Notes under the pieces: model-generated | What the model was told of the DNA's origin: nothing | The model's input: only the letters and a program-made list of their open reading frames with translations | The model's database searches: none | NCBI GenBank assembly: GCA_947479055.1 | Contig: CANJYE010000002.1 | Location: 35,222 to 99,221 of the forward strand | Length of the DNA stretch: 64,000 bases | Direction: 5' to 3' | Source of the DNA: Erythrobacteraceae bacterium | GTDB lineage: Bacteria; Pseudomonadota; Alphaproteobacteria; Sphingomonadales; Sphingomonadaceae | In this document: positions 55,238 through 64,000 of the stretch, piece after piece | Numbering within the stretch: the first letter of the stretch is position 1 | How the letters are laid out: the number at the start of each line of letters is the position of its first letter | Position numbers and translations under genes: made by a program

Positions 55238-56560
55238 ATGCAAGCACCAGACACTTCGGTCGCTCCACCTCCCGCGCCCACATTCCCCGATCTGCTGCGC
55301 GTCTTCACCCGCATCGGCTTCCTCAGTTTCGGCGGCCCGGCCGGGCAGATCGCGCTGATGCAGCACGAACTGGTCGATGAACGACGCTGGATCGATCAGG
55401 GCGCGTTCCTGCGGGCATTGAACCTGTGCCACCTGCTGCCGGGCCCCGAAGCGCAGCAGCTCGCCACCTGGATCGGCTGGCGGCTGCATGGGGTCAGAGG
55501 CGGGCTGGCGGCGGGGCTGCTGTTCGTCATTCCCGGTGCGATCGTCATGCTCGGCCTGTCGCTGTTTTATGTGCTGGCGGCGGGGCTGGGCTGGTTTGCC
55601 GCGCTGTTCCTGGGGATCAAGGCGGCAGTGCTGGCCATTGTCGTGCAGGCGCTGATCCGGGTCGGGCGAAGGGCGCTGGGGACAAGCTTCAAGCTGGGCC
55701 TTGCCGCGGCCGCCTTCGCCGCGCTGGCGCTTGGCGATGCGCCGTTTCCGCTGGTAATCCTGCTGGCTGCCCTGCTGGGCGCGGTGGTGGGCAAGCATCG
55801 GCCCGAATGGCTGGGTGCCCAAGCCCCGCCACCCGTGCGCGATGGCATGCCGAGCCGCCGCCAGCTGGCCGGGGGCACGCTTGTCACGGTGCTGGTCTGG
55901 CTGGCGATTTGGGCTTTGCCGATGGCGCTGGTGGCGGCCGCGCTGGGGCGCGAATCGGTGTTGTGGGACATCGGCGCGTTCTTCTCCAAACTGGCGGTGG
56001 TCACTTTCGGCGGGGCCTATGCGGTGCTGGCCTATATGGCGCAGCAATCGGTCGAACATTTCCACTGGCTGGCGGCGGGCGAGATGGCTGACGGGCTTGG
56101 GCTGGCTGAAACCACGCCCGGCCCGCTGATCATGGTGACGCAATTTGTCGGCTTCCTCGCGGCGTGGCGCGATCCGGGGGTGCTGTCGCCGCTGGCGGCG
56201 GGACTGCTCGGGGCAGGGTTGACCACCTGGGTCACGTTCGCGCCCTGTTTCCTTTGGATCTTCGCCTGCGCGCCGTGGATGGAGCGGCTGGAGCAGGCGC
56301 GGCGGATGCAGGCGGCGCTGGCGGCGATTACCGCTGCGGTGGTGGGAGTGATCGCCAACCTCGCCATGTGGTTTGCCGTGCATGTGCTGTTCGCCCGGCC
56401 TGAGGCGGGGCTTTTTGGCCTGCCGGACTGGGCGAGTCTGGACTGGCGGGCGGCGCTGATCGGGGTGCTGGCGGCACTGCTGCTGTTCCGCTTGAGGCGC
56501 GGCGTGCTGGAAGTGCTGGCGGTGGCGGCTGGTGCCGGTCTGGCGCTATCCCTGCTGTGA
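55238..56560 (+). CDS. chrA: Chromate efflux transporter
   Basis: A 440-residue long-chain ChrA with two homologous CHR domains: the first has FTRIGFLSFGGPAGQIALM and LPGPEAQQLATWIGW, the second FSKLAVVTFGGAYAVLAYM and TTPGPLIMVTQFVGF. About ten to twelve hydrophobic helices. It exports chromate across the inner membrane. Start ATG 55238 sits just after a structured leader. Its end overlaps the convergent RHH gene by 15 bp. Confidence 0.93.
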   Translation: MQAPDTSVAPPPAPTFPDLLRVFTRIGFLSFGGPAGQIALMQHELVDERRWIDQGAFLRALNLCHLLPGPEAQQLATWIGWRLHGVRGGLAAGLLFVIPGAIVMLGLSLFYVLAAGLGWFAALFLGIKAAVLAIVVQALIRVGRRALGTSFKLGLAAAAFAALALGDAPFPLVILLAALLGAVVGKHRPEWLGAQAPPPVRDGMPSRRQLAGGTLVTVLVWLAIWALPMALVAAALGRESVLWDIGAFFSKLAVVTFGGAYAVLAYMAQQSVEHFHWLAAGEMADGLGLAETTPGPLIMVTQFVGFLAAWRDPGVLSPLAAGLLGAGLTTWVTFAPCFLWIFACAPWMERLEQARRMQAALAAITAAVVGVIANLAMWFAVHVLFARPEAGLFGLPDWASLDWRAALIGVLAALLLFRLRRGVLEVLAVAAGAGLALSLL

Positions 56561-56776
56561 GACAAGCCAGACCCGGATCGCGCTGGCCAGCCCTGGCGGG
56601 GTGGGAGCGCCGATCCGTTCCGCATCGATCCGGGCGACCAGCGCGTTGACCGGCAGGCCTTCGCGCCAGGCGGCGGCTTTCAGCAGGTCCCAGAACAGCG
56701 GTTCGAGACTGATCGAGGTCTTGTGACCGGCAATCTCGACCGAGCGCTTGACCGGGGGGTGGTAGGGGGTGATCAT
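56546..56776 (-). CDS. Ribbon-helix-helix (RHH_4) protein
   Basis: A 76-residue protein with the RHH_4 pattern: VKRSVEIAGHKTSISLEPLFWDLLKAAA is the beta strand and first helix, with LASAIRVWLVSQ near the C-terminus. Such proteins are common small alphaproteobacterial DNA-binding or hypothetical proteins. Start ATG 56776. Not an obvious antitoxin, as no toxin is adjacent. Confidence 0.8.
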   Translation of the reverse strand: MITPYHPPVKRSVEIAGHKTSISLEPLFWDLLKAAAWREGLPVNALVARIDAERIGAPTPPGLASAIRVWLVSQQG

Positions 56777-56805
56777 GCAGGGCGGGTAGCGTTTTTGCGC
56801 GGGGG

Positions 56806-56880
56806 CTTCGACAGGCTCAGCCTGAGCGGGCTTCGCATAGGGGGCAATGCCAACATCCGCTCATCCTGAGCCTGTCGAAG
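56806..56880. repeat. Long imperfect inverted repeat (REP-like)
   Basis: Arms of 24 bp at 56806-56829 and 56857-56880 match 22 of 24 as inverted copies (core CTTCGACAGGCTCAG / CTGAGCCTGTCGAAG), with a 27-bp spacer. Sequences of this kind recur in many sphingomonad genomes. It lies between two minus-strand genes and may act as a transcript-end hairpin. Confidence 0.85.
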
Positions 56881-56907
56881 GATCGCCGCAATACCCACCC
56901 CGGCCCG

Positions 56908-57630
56908 TCAATACATATGCTGTCCGCCGTTGATCGACATGGTCGACCCGGTCATGAAAGTCGCATTTTCGGAACAGAGGAAGGCCACGCCCCGGGCGAT
57001 ATCCTCGGCATGGCCCAGTCGTCCTACCGGGATTTTCGCCACGATCTTCTCCAGCACGTTGGCTGGCACCGCGGCAACCATGTCGGTATCGACATAGCCC
57101 GGAGCGATCGCATTGACCGTCACGCCGAATTTCGCGCCTTCCTGCGCCAGCGCCTTGGTGAAACCGTGGATGCCCGACTTGGCCGAGGCATAATTGACCT
57201 GGCCATATTGCCCGGCCTGCCCGTTCAGCGAGCCGATATTGACGATCCGGCCCCAGCCGCGTTCGCGCATACCGGGGAAAGTGGCCTTGGCCATGTTGAA
57301 GCAACCGCCCAGGTTGATCCGCATCACCTCGTCCCAGTCTTCCCAGCTCATCTTGTGCAGCACGCCGTCGCGGGTGATGCCGGCATTGTTGACGACGATC
57401 TCGATCGGGCCGACCTCGTTTGCGACTCGCTCGCAGCCAATCAGCGTTGCTTCATGGTCGCCGACATCCCATTGCCAGGCGGGAATGCCAGTCTCGCGGG
57501 TGAATGCCGCGGCCTTTTCGACATTGCCGCCGTAATTGGCGACGACGGTTCGGCCCTGTTCGCGGAGAGCAAGGCAGATCGCCTTTCCGATCCCGCGGGT
57601 TCCGCCGGTGACGACTGCGACACGTGCCAT
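56908..57630 (-). CDS. phbB: Acetoacetyl-CoA reductase
   Basis: A 240-residue SDR with TGGTRGIG at residues 8-15, NNAG near 81-84, Ser134, Tyr147 and Lys151. Segments such as GGCFNMAKATFPGMRERGWGRIVNIGSLNGQAGQ and SGIHGFTKALAQEG are those of PhaB, which makes 3-hydroxybutyryl-CoA for polyhydroxybutyrate storage. AAGGGA precedes ATG 57630. A PhaR-type palindrome lies 70-90 bp upstream. Confidence 0.92.
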   Translation of the reverse strand: MARVAVVTGGTRGIGKAICLALREQGRTVVANYGGNVEKAAAFTRETGIPAWQWDVGDHEATLIGCERVANEVGPIEIVVNNAGITRDGVLHKMSWEDWDEVMRINLGGCFNMAKATFPGMRERGWGRIVNIGSLNGQAGQYGQVNYASAKSGIHGFTKALAQEGAKFGVTVNAIAPGYVDTDMVAAVPANVLEKIVAKIPVGRLGHAEDIARGVAFLCSENATFMTGSTMSINGGQHMY

Positions 57631-57697
57631 GATAAAGTCCCTTCGCTGCCATGCGATCCCTTGAGGAGACGTATAGGAGGATCGGCGGGAACGCAAA

Positions 57698-57716
57698 TAT
57701 GCTGCAATGCAGCATA
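57698..57716. promoter_or_regulatory. PhaR-type operator upstream of phbB
   Basis: A 19-bp perfect palindrome, TATGCTGCAATGCAGCATA, containing CTGC-N3-GCAG (57702-57712). This is the recognition pattern described for PhaR, the polyhydroxyalkanoate-responsive repressor. It is 68-86 bp from the phbB start, where it could block the promoter. Confidence 0.6.
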
Positions 57717-57952
57717 AATCAACCTCCGCCGATTCGGCGGTCCGGATGCCAGCGCTCCTGGGTCTGGAATGATTTGAACCGGAAGGGCAAATTGTCACTG
57801 GTCGGGGCGATCTCGGGGGAGCCACGCGAGGGCGATCCACTTCGGGCAATTTCAACATTGCCCTGTTCGGGTCTTGCTGACGAATCCGGATGGGCTGGAG
57901 TCGCGCCTGCCACAGTCAGGCGGCGATCATGCAATCCGGCGATAGGAGAAAA
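57717..57952. other. Intergenic region without a recognisable gene
   Basis: Together with the phbB leader this makes a 322-bp gap between phbB and the next minus-strand gene. Apart from the palindrome at 57698-57716 no conserved gene, RNA or terminator was seen; small frames here have shadow-like composition. Confidence 0.4.
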
Positions 57953-58720
57953 TCAGAAGCGGAACTGGGTTCCGACATAGACAGCCTGGCTGTCCTGCCT
58001 GCCATCGGTCAGCGGGCTGATCCGGTCACGTTCCTGCGAATAGCGCACGCCAGCGGTGACATCGAGGTTCTTCATCAGGCGATAGCTGCCGCCGACATCA
58101 AGGCTCTTGGAGCCCAGCGCATCAAGCGTGCGCGGAGCGTGACCAGCCATGCCTTTTTCCTCAACCGCGATCCGCGCATTGAAGTGGCCCGGCTTGCTGG
58201 CATCGGCTTCCTTATTTGCCGGGGCGAAGGTTGAGAGATCCGGCATCTCAATGCGCTGGACGACCGGGGTGGTGAGTTTCTGCGCGAAGCTCCTGTAGCC
58301 ACGGGCGATGCCGAGGTTGTAGCGCGCCGGGGTCAGCACGAGCGAGCCTTCACCCTTGCCAGCCGCCCCCTGCGCCGCTGCAATCACACTGCGCACCGAA
58401 ATCGCCTTGGCGGTCGCATCGTCCACACGCACCGCGACCGTCACCGAGCGATCCGGCCGGTTGGCTGCGCCTGCGGGAGTAAACCGCATCAGCCGCCCCT
58501 TGGCGCTGGTACGATCGGCAAGAAGGCGGGCAAGATCGGGATCGACTGAAGCGGGAGTGAAAGCCGCAAAACTGCCGCGAGCGGCGAGACTGATGCCCCG
58601 ACCGTCAAGCCCGCCGAGGGCCATGCCCGCGCTTGGAAGCAAAAGGCCGAGCACGGCACCGCCAAGCGCCAGCTTTGCGGAAAACCCGCCGAACCCTGCC
58701 TTGTTCCGGTGTTGCGCCAT
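57953..58720 (-). CDS. Hypothetical exported, possibly outer-membrane protein
   Basis: A 255-residue protein with an N-terminal hydrophobic signal-like segment (AKLALGGAVLGLLLPSAGMALG) and a C-terminal half that alternates polar and aromatic residues (SYRLMKNLDVTAGVRYSQERD) ending in the motif ..VYVGTQFRF. The terminal Phe and beta-strand pattern suggest a small outer-membrane barrel strand region. ATG 58720 is preferred to the open frame starting at 58834. Family not recognised. Confidence 0.65.
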   Translation of the reverse strand: MAQHRNKAGFGGFSAKLALGGAVLGLLLPSAGMALGGLDGRGISLAARGSFAAFTPASVDPDLARLLADRTSAKGRLMRFTPAGAANRPDRSVTVAVRVDDATAKAISVRSVIAAAQGAAGKGEGSLVLTPARYNLGIARGYRSFAQKLTTPVVQRIEMPDLSTFAPANKEADASKPGHFNARIAVEEKGMAGHAPRTLDALGSKSLDVGGSYRLMKNLDVTAGVRYSQERDRISPLTDGRQDSQAVYVGTQFRF

Positions 58721-59118
58721 GGTACCCGCCTGCTTCCCTGTAACGACAATTCCCTTGGGACCCACTTCCGAAGCGTCCGACAACCTGCGGCGACTCGCCT
58801 CGGAAAAAGGGCTCAAACCCCATTTCCAATCCACTCAATAAGGTTTTCCACATGGTAGCGCCAGCCCTGTTCGCACTGCCCCGCTTGTCTTGGCTGGAAC
58901 TGTTGCCCACAATCCACAGTCGGAGCCCGATCTGGGCATTGGGGCATTCATCAAGCCATGGCGCGCGGCTGGTGCACGTTTCGCCGTCCGCGGGCTTGCC
59001 GCCGCCGCAGGGCTAGCTATAGAAGCGCAACATCGGCCGCAAGCGCTTGCATACGGCTGCCGCAGCATCATCTGGTTACGGGAACACGGTCTTGAAAACT
59101 GCCAGCAGCCAACCACGC
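58721..59118. other. Divergent intergenic region before the DUF3576 gene
   Basis: 398 bp between divergent genes, presumably containing both promoters. No strong -35/-10 pair, repeat, RNA gene or conserved ORF was identified by eye. Confidence 0.35.
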
Positions 59119-59559
59119 ATGTCTTTCGCACGTCGCGCCGCCTACGCGCTCCTTGCCACCGCGGCACTGGCCAGCCTTGGCGCCTGCGGCAAGAAGGAAC
59201 GGCCCAAGGCAGATCTCGCCGCCGCGAAGATCACCACCATTGGCGTCAACAGCTATCTCTGGCGCGCCAGTCTGGAGGCGCTATCCTTCATGCCGCTGCT
59301 TCAGACTGACAGCAACGGCGGCGTGATCGTGACCGACTGGTACATCAATCCGAAGAACCCGGGTGAACGGATGAAAGTGTCCGTGACCATCCTGGACGAG
59401 GATCTGCGCGCCGATGCACTGCGCGTCGCCGCCAGCCGCCAGGTCGCCTCGGGCGGGACCTGGGTGGAAGCGCCGGTTGATGCCGCCACGGTCCAGAAGC
59501 TTGAGGACGTGATCCTGACCAAGGCCCGCGACCTGCGGCGTTCAGCCGTCGCGGGCTGA
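59119..59559 (+). CDS. DUF3576 domain lipoprotein
   Basis: A 146-residue protein with a lipoprotein signal (lipobox LGAC, Cys23) and the DUF3576 core: [17 protein letters not shown] and [21 protein letters not shown]. In alphaproteobacteria it lies upstream of leuS-lptE-holA, as here (14 bp before leuS), and may take part in envelope assembly. The signal peptide places the start at ATG 59119. Confidence 0.9.
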   Translation: MSFARRAAYALLATAALASLGACGKKERPKADLAAAKITTIGVNSYLWRASLEALSFMPLLQTDSNGGVIVTDWYINPKNPGERMKVSVTILDEDLRADALRVAASRQVASGGTWVEAPVDAATVQKLEDVILTKARDLRRSAVAG

Positions 59560-59573
59560 AGCCGAACCCTGCC

Positions 59574-62156
59574 ATGAACGATACACGGTTCGATCCGTCG
59601 CAGGCCGACGGGCGCTGGCAGCGCGCGTGGGACGAAGCGCAGTGCTTCAAGGCTGACAGCGCCAGCGCAAAGCCCAAAAGCTACGTGCTGGAGATGTTTC
59701 CCTACCCATCGGGTCGCATCCATATCGGCCATGTCCGCAACTACACCATGGGCGACGTGCTGGCGCGCTACAAGAAGATGCGTGGGAATGAAGTGCTCCA
59801 CCCGATGGGCTGGGACGCTTTCGGCATGCCGGCCGAGAACGCCGCGATGGAAAAGGGCGTGCATCCGGGCAGCTGGACCCGCGACAATATCGCCAACATG
59901 AAGGCGCAGTTGAAGCGGCTCGGATTCGCGCTCGACTGGAGCCGCGAGATCGCCACCTGCGATCCGGAATATTACGGCCACGAGCAGGCGCTGTTCCTCG
60001 ACCTGCATGCCGCGGGCCTCGTCTACCGCAAGGAAAGTGCGGTCAACTGGGACCCGGTGGACCAGACCGTGCTGGCCAACGAACAGGTGATCGACGGGCG
60101 CGGCTGGCGCTCCGGCGCGCTGGTGGAAAAGCGCAAGCTCAGCCAGTGGTTCCTCAAGATCACTGATTTTGCGGACGAATTGCTCGAAGGGCTCGGCAGC
60201 CTCGAGAACTGGCCGGAAAAGGTCCGGCTGATGCAGGAAAACTGGATTGGCAAGAGCCAGGGCCTGCAATTCCGCTTCCATTCGCGCGATCGCGCCACCG
60301 AAGTGGAGGTCTTCACCACCCGGCCCGACACGATCTTCGGCGCAAGCTTCGTGGCCATTGCCGCCGATCACCCGATTGCGCTGGCGCTGGCGGCGAAGGA
60401 CCCAGCCGTTGCCGCCTTCGCCGATGAATGCCGCAAGGGCGGAACCACGGCGGCGGAAATCGAAACGCAGGAGAAGCTGGGCCACGATACCGGCGTCCGG
60501 CTCAGCCATCCGTTCGATCCGGCGATCGAACTGCCGCTTTATATCGCCAATTTCGTGCTGATGGATTACGGCACCGGCGCGGTGTTCGGCTGCCCGGCGC
60601 ATGACCAGCGCGATCTCGATTTCGCGCGCAAATATGGCCTGCCGGTGACGCGGGTGGTGGCCGATGGCGACGCCACCGATCCGGTGTTCGCCGGCAACGA
60701 GGCCTATACCGGCCCGGGAAAGCTGGTGAATTCGCGCTTCCTTGACGGGATGGAAGTTCCAGCCGCCAAGGCCGCGATCATCGCCCGCGCCGAGGCAGAG
60801 GGTTGGGGCCATGGCACCACCGTCTGGCGGCTGCGCGACTGGGGCGTGTCGCGCCAGCGCTATTGGGGCACGCCGCTTCCGTTCATCCATTGCGAGCTCT
60901 GTGGCATCGTCCCGGTGCCCAAGAAGCAGCTGCCGGTGACGCTGCCCGAGGATGTCGATTTCTCGGTGCCCGGCAATCCGCTGGCCCGCCATCCAAGCTG
61001 GAGCCATGTCGATTGCCCGCAATGCGGCAAGCCGGCCCGGCGCGAGACCGACACGCTCGACACTTTCGTCGACAGCTCGTGGTATTTCCTGCGCTTCGCC
61101 AGCCAGCCGGCCGACCAGCCGTTCGACCGGGCCGAGGTGGAAAGCTGGCTGCCGGTCGAGCAATATATCGGCGGGATCGAGCATGCGATCCTGCACCTGC
61201 TCTATGCCCGGTTCTGGACGCGGGCCTTGCAGCATATCGGCAAGATCGGTTTTGCAGAGCCTTTCGCCAGCCTGTTCACGCAGGGCATGGTGACGCATGA
61301 GACGTACAGCGTCACGGAAGTTGTTACTGAAAGTACGACGCAGATCGGAGCATCGTCTGACCACTGGGATGAACCCATGGTTAGGCAATATTATGTTGCC
61401 CCGACCGAGATAGAACGCACTGCGGATGGGATTTTTGAGCGCGGAACCGGTAAGCAAGTCGAAGTCGGTCGCGTGATAAAAATGTCCAAGTCCAAGAAGA
61501 ACGTGGTGGACCCGGACGAGATCGTCGCGAAATATGGCGCCGATGCGGTGCGCTGGTTCATGCTGTCGGACAGCCCGCCCGAACGTGACTTGCCGTGGTC
61601 GGAAGCGGGCATCGAAGGCTGCTGGCGCTTCGTCCAGCGGCTGTGGCGGCTGTTCGGACAATTCGAAGCGGGCGCGCTGGGCGAGGACAAGGCGCTTGAG
61701 CGCAAGACCCACCAGACCATCGCCGCCGTTGCCGGCGACATCGAGGCCCTGTCCTTCAACAAGGCGGTGGCCCGGATCTACGAACTGGCCGCTGCGGCGG
61801 AGAAGGCCCCACCATCCGCGAGTCGTTCCGCCGCTGTCCGCAGCCTGCTGCTGCTGGTCGCGCCGATGATGCCGCATCTGGCCGAAGAGGCCTGGGCGCT
61901 GATCTGTGGCGAGACGCTGGTTGCCCTGGCCGATTGGCCTGCAGTCGACCCGGCCCTGCTGGTCGAGGACGAGGTGACGATCGCTGTCCAGGTCAAGGGC
62001 AAGTTGCGCGATACGTTGACGGTGGCCAAGGGCATACCCCAGGCAGAGCTTGAGGCGCTTGCGCTGGCCAGTGAGAAGGTGCAGCGTTCGCTGGATGGAG
62101 CGCAAATCCGCAAGGTGATCATCGTGCCTGACCGTCTGGTGAATCTCGTCACATGA
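59574..62156 (+). CDS. leuS: Leucine--tRNA ligase
   Basis: An 860-residue class I synthetase. [15 protein letters not shown] has the HIGH motif at residues 50-53; the editing (CP1) domain has [11 protein letters not shown] and [25 protein letters not shown] is at 636-643. Around residues 576-635 the codon choice becomes visibly less GC-rich than before and after. The TGA stop overlaps the lptE start. A long antisense frame over this gene is not real. Confidence 0.97.
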   Translation: MNDTRFDPSQADGRWQRAWDEAQCFKADSASAKPKSYVLEMFPYPSGRIHIGHVRNYTMGDVLARYKKMRGNEVLHPMGWDAFGMPAENAAMEKGVHPGSWTRDNIANMKAQLKRLGFALDWSREIATCDPEYYGHEQALFLDLHAAGLVYRKESAVNWDPVDQTVLANEQVIDGRGWRSGALVEKRKLSQWFLKITDFADELLEGLGSLENWPEKVRLMQENWIGKSQGLQFRFHSRDRATEVEVFTTRPDTIFGASFVAIAADHPIALALAAKDPAVAAFADECRKGGTTAAEIETQEKLGHDTGVRLSHPFDPAIELPLYIANFVLMDYGTGAVFGCPAHDQRDLDFARKYGLPVTRVVADGDATDPVFAGNEAYTGPGKLVNSRFLDGMEVPAAKAAIIARAEAEGWGHGTTVWRLRDWGVSRQRYWGTPLPFIHCELCGIVPVPKKQLPVTLPEDVDFSVPGNPLARHPSWSHVDCPQCGKPARRETDTLDTFVDSSWYFLRFASQPADQPFDRAEVESWLPVEQYIGGIEHAILHLLYARFWTRALQHIGKIGFAEPFASLFTQGMVTHETYSVTEVVTESTTQIGASSDHWDEPMVRQYYVAPTEIERTADGIFERGTGKQVEVGRVIKMSKSKKNVVDPDEIVAKYGADAVRWFMLSDSPPERDLPWSEAGIEGCWRFVQRLWRLFGQFEAGALGEDKALERKTHQTIAAVAGDIEALSFNKAVARIYELAAAAEKAPPSASRSAAVRSLLLLVAPMMPHLAEEAWALICGETLVALADWPAVDPALLVEDEVTIAVQVKGKLRDTLTVAKGIPQAELEALALASEKVQRSLDGAQIRKVIIVPDRLVNLVT

Positions 62157-62662
62157 AGCGATCGGTCGCCCTGTCCGCAGCCCTGCTGCTGGCTATGTCG
62201 CTGTCCGGCTGCGGCTTGCACCCGATGTATGCCGGGGGCAGCAATGGCGCGGTGGCACAGGGGCTGGCCGGGATCGAAGTCGCGCCAATCGAAGGCCGGG
62301 CCGGCTGGCTGGTGCGCAACGCTCTGAACGATCGCCTGTCGGAAAGCAGCGGCAATGGCGGCGGGACGACCCGCTATCTCCTCCAGGTTAAGCTGGACGA
62401 CAATCTCGAAGGTTTCGGACTGCTCAACAATGACACGATCGGGCGGGAGCGGCGCACGCTGCGCGCCCGCTACCAGCTGGTCGATGCCGCCAGCGGCGAA
62501 ACGCTGCTCGATGCCACTGCCGGTTCGGATGCCGGGATCGACGTTGTAAGCTCCGAATACGCGACCGTCGCCGCCGAGCAGACCGCGCTCGAAAACCTCT
62601 CGCGCGATATTGCCGAGCGGATCGTGACCAGGCTGGCGTTGCAGCTGCGTCCGGAAAAATGA
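62153..62662 (+). CDS. lptE: LPS-assembly lipoprotein LptE
   Basis: A 169-residue lipoprotein (signal with lipobox LSGC, Cys20, followed by GLHPMYAGG) that forms the plug of the LptD pore inserting LPS into the outer membrane. Strands such as [16 protein letters not shown] and [15 protein letters not shown] fit the LptE fold. ATG 62153 overlaps the leuS stop by ATGA; holA follows after 10 bp. Confidence 0.9.
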   Translation: MKRSVALSAALLLAMSLSGCGLHPMYAGGSNGAVAQGLAGIEVAPIEGRAGWLVRNALNDRLSESSGNGGGTTRYLLQVKLDDNLEGFGLLNNDTIGRERRTLRARYQLVDAASGETLLDATAGSDAGIDVVSSEYATVAAEQTALENLSRDIAERIVTRLALQLRPEK

Positions 62663-62672
62663 CGGCGGCCGC

Positions 62673-63707
62673 GTGAAGGCCACTCAGCGGGACTTTGCCG
62701 CAACGGCGCCCAAGGCGGCCAGGCAGTGCCGCATCTTCTTTTTCTGCGGGCCGGACGAATCGGGCGTGGCGGCGGCGGCCGACCGGATCGCCGCCCTGCT
62801 CGATAATCCGGGCGAGCGGGTGGAGCTGTCCGGCGGCGATCTGCGCAAGGATCCGGTTCTGCTGGGTGATGAGGCGCGCTCGATCTCGCTGTTCGGCGAT
62901 TCGCGCCATATCCGCGTCCAGGCCAGCGGCGACGAGGCCCACGATGCGGTCAGGATCCTGCTGGACGGTGAGGGCGAAGCCTGCCCGGTGCTGATCGTCG
63001 CGACTTCGGCCAGCGACAAGTCGCGTACCGCCAAGCTCCTGGCCGACCGCGCCGATGCGCTGGTGGCGATGTTCTATCCGCCCGATCTCTCCACCGTGCG
63101 CGATGCGGTGCGGCAGATGGCCGCCGCAGCGGGCCTCAAGGATTTCGCCACGGACATGGCCGAACGCGTGGCTCGCGCTTCTGGCCTCGACCTGAGGCTG
63201 GCCCAGTCCGAGATCACCAAGCTGGCGCTCTATCTCGACGCCAGCCCGCAATCGCCGCGCAGCGCGGATGCCGAAGCGCTCGACGCGATCGGGGCATCGA
63301 CCGAGGAGGATGGCTTCATGCCGCTGGTCAATGCCGTTCTGTCTGGCGAAACCGGCAAGTTGGCGAGCGAGCTGAAGCGGATGCGCGACCTTTCTATCAA
63401 TCCGGTCGGCCTGCTGCTGGCATTCGAACGGCGCGTCGCACAACTCGCCCAGCTATCCGCCAAACTCGGCTCTGGCCGGGATGTCACCAGGCTTATCGAG
63501 GCGGAAGCGAGCGCGCGGCGGGTGTTCTTCCGCGACAAGCGCGATCTTGCCGACCAACTGCGCCGCTGGCAGGGGCGCAGGATGGAGCGGCTGGTCGAGA
63601 AACTGGTCGCGCTGCACCGCGCCTTGCTGGCCAACAGCCAGTCTTCCGAACTGCTCCTGGCCCAGGGACTGGCCGAAATTGCCCGAGTCGCAGCGGCACG
63701 ATCCTGA
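62673..63707 (+). CDS. holA: DNA polymerase III subunit delta
   Basis: A 344-residue clamp-loader delta subunit. It starts at GTG 62673, with a divergent AAA+-type fold (RIFFFCGPDESGVAAAADRI, LFGDSRHIRVQASGDEA) and the C-terminal collar domain (PVGLLLAFERRVAQLAQL). It opens the sliding clamp. Positioned after lptE as in other alphaproteobacteria. Last gene of the leuS-lptE-holA block. Confidence 0.93.
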   Translation: MKATQRDFAATAPKAARQCRIFFFCGPDESGVAAAADRIAALLDNPGERVELSGGDLRKDPVLLGDEARSISLFGDSRHIRVQASGDEAHDAVRILLDGEGEACPVLIVATSASDKSRTAKLLADRADALVAMFYPPDLSTVRDAVRQMAAAAGLKDFATDMAERVARASGLDLRLAQSEITKLALYLDASPQSPRSADAEALDAIGASTEEDGFMPLVNAVLSGETGKLASELKRMRDLSINPVGLLLAFERRVAQLAQLSAKLGSGRDVTRLIEAEASARRVFFRDKRDLADQLRRWQGRRMERLVEKLVALHRALLANSQSSELLLAQGLAEIARVAAARS

Positions 63708-63852
63708 TCTTCATGAAGCCAACATTGTGTTTTTGTGGCTGAAAATGGTTAATGTGCGGGTAATTACGTAGAAAGGGAGTATAGAGGACGCGACCGCATC
63801 CCCTGAGGATCATCCGCGCGCAAATGAATGTACCGTTTGAAAGGACTGAACC

Positions 63853-64000
63853 TGTCCGTCGTCAGAACATTTGGCGCAATTTGCAGCGTAAATTAGCGGA
63901 GTGCGGGCCTCGTCTGGGGGTTGATGTTAGGCGGCTAGCTTGCGGTGTTGCAAGCGCCGATGTTCGATAGTCTTTCGCTTGATCCTTTCTCGCTGTTTTA
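63853..64000. mobile_element. Insertion sequence end, truncated by window
   Basis: The region carries the 3' end of a minus-strand transposase. A plausible element terminus starts around 63853 with TGTCCGTCGTCAGAACA. The rest of the element lies to the right of the window, so the family and repeat ends cannot be verified here. Confidence 0.6.
63927..64000 (-). CDS. Transposase C-terminus, rve/IS3-type (partial)
   Basis: Reading the minus strand into the window gives the C-terminal 23 residues KQRERIKRKTIEHRRLQHRK followed by LAA and a TAA stop (63927-63929). This basic tail is typical of integrase-core (rve) transposases of IS3-like elements. The gene runs off the right edge. Confidence 0.65.
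   Translation of the reverse strand, partial: KQRERIKRKTIEHRRLQHRKLAA

Noticed and set aside
59301..62105. 934-residue minus-strand open frame across leuS
   Set aside because: It is an antisense artefact of GC-rich codons; leuS is unmistakable on the other strand and the antisense protein has shadow-like composition.

Overview
The window is a GC-rich, gene-dense chromosomal segment from an alphaproteobacterium, most likely a member of the Sphingomonadales (Novosphingobium/Erythrobacter-like). This rests on the gene repertoire (heparinase II/III after rpe, DUF3576 lipoprotein before leuS-lptE-holA, HPr-kinase-type lasso locus, OB-fold/lipid-transfer thiolase pairs, RHH_4 protein) and on overall base and codon use; no rRNA is present to settle it. 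Genes are tightly packed, with many 1-4 bp start/stop overlaps. The left edge cuts an enoyl-CoA hydratase gene and the right edge cuts an insertion-sequence transposase.

Region by region. 1-5918: acyl-CoA catabolism (two hydratase/isomerase-fold proteins, a pair of acyl-CoA dehydrogenase subunits, a SnoaL-like protein, an SDR dehydrogenase, a nitronate monooxygenase-type flavoprotein). 5951-12536: a flippase, a LicC-type nucleotidyltransferase, a HIT protein, a CDP-alcohol phosphatidyltransferase, a lipid kinase, a Tam41-like protein and a second nucleotidyltransferase, which together look like an uncharacterised phospholipid or phosphosphingolipid headgroup pathway. 12540-18794: a DUF2141 protein followed by a complete lasso-peptide cluster on the minus strand (HPr-kinase-like tailoring kinase, PqqD-type B1, B2 protease, 48-residue precursor ending in Ser, Asn-synthase-like cyclase, ABC exporter). 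18924-30009: housekeeping and stress genes (rpe, heparinase-like, purH, msrA, Zur-type regulator, dxs) and membrane proteins (TRIC-like, NnrU, POT transporter). 30274-43046: ihfB, a YeeE/YedE sulfur-transport pair, tRNA-Leu(UAA), SMR protein, msrB, an ABC-2 exporter, queG, a ferredoxin reductase, LLM oxidoreductase, a TPR protein, a hydrolase, thrS and agmatine deiminase. 43111-43940: a VapBC-like toxin-antitoxin module whose antitoxin carries an extra N-terminal domain. 44025-46464: hydratase, lipid-transfer thiolase and OB-fold partner. 46571-52737: glnE, bcp, DUF455, an M23 peptidase with a textbook terminator, a gene remnant and galU. 52861-56776: murA, an inserted low-GC secreted-protein gene flanked by a duplicated murA 3' end, chrA behind a structured leader, and an RHH protein. 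56806-64000: an inverted repeat, phbB with a PhaR-type operator, an outer-membrane-like protein, DUF3576, leuS, lptE, holA and the IS end.

The most noteworthy items are the kinase-bearing lasso peptide cluster, the putative lipid headgroup module next to it, the murA 3'-end duplication around a foreign gene, the folded chrA leader, and a low-GC patch inside leuS. Function calls come from reading motifs by eye; no database search was possible.
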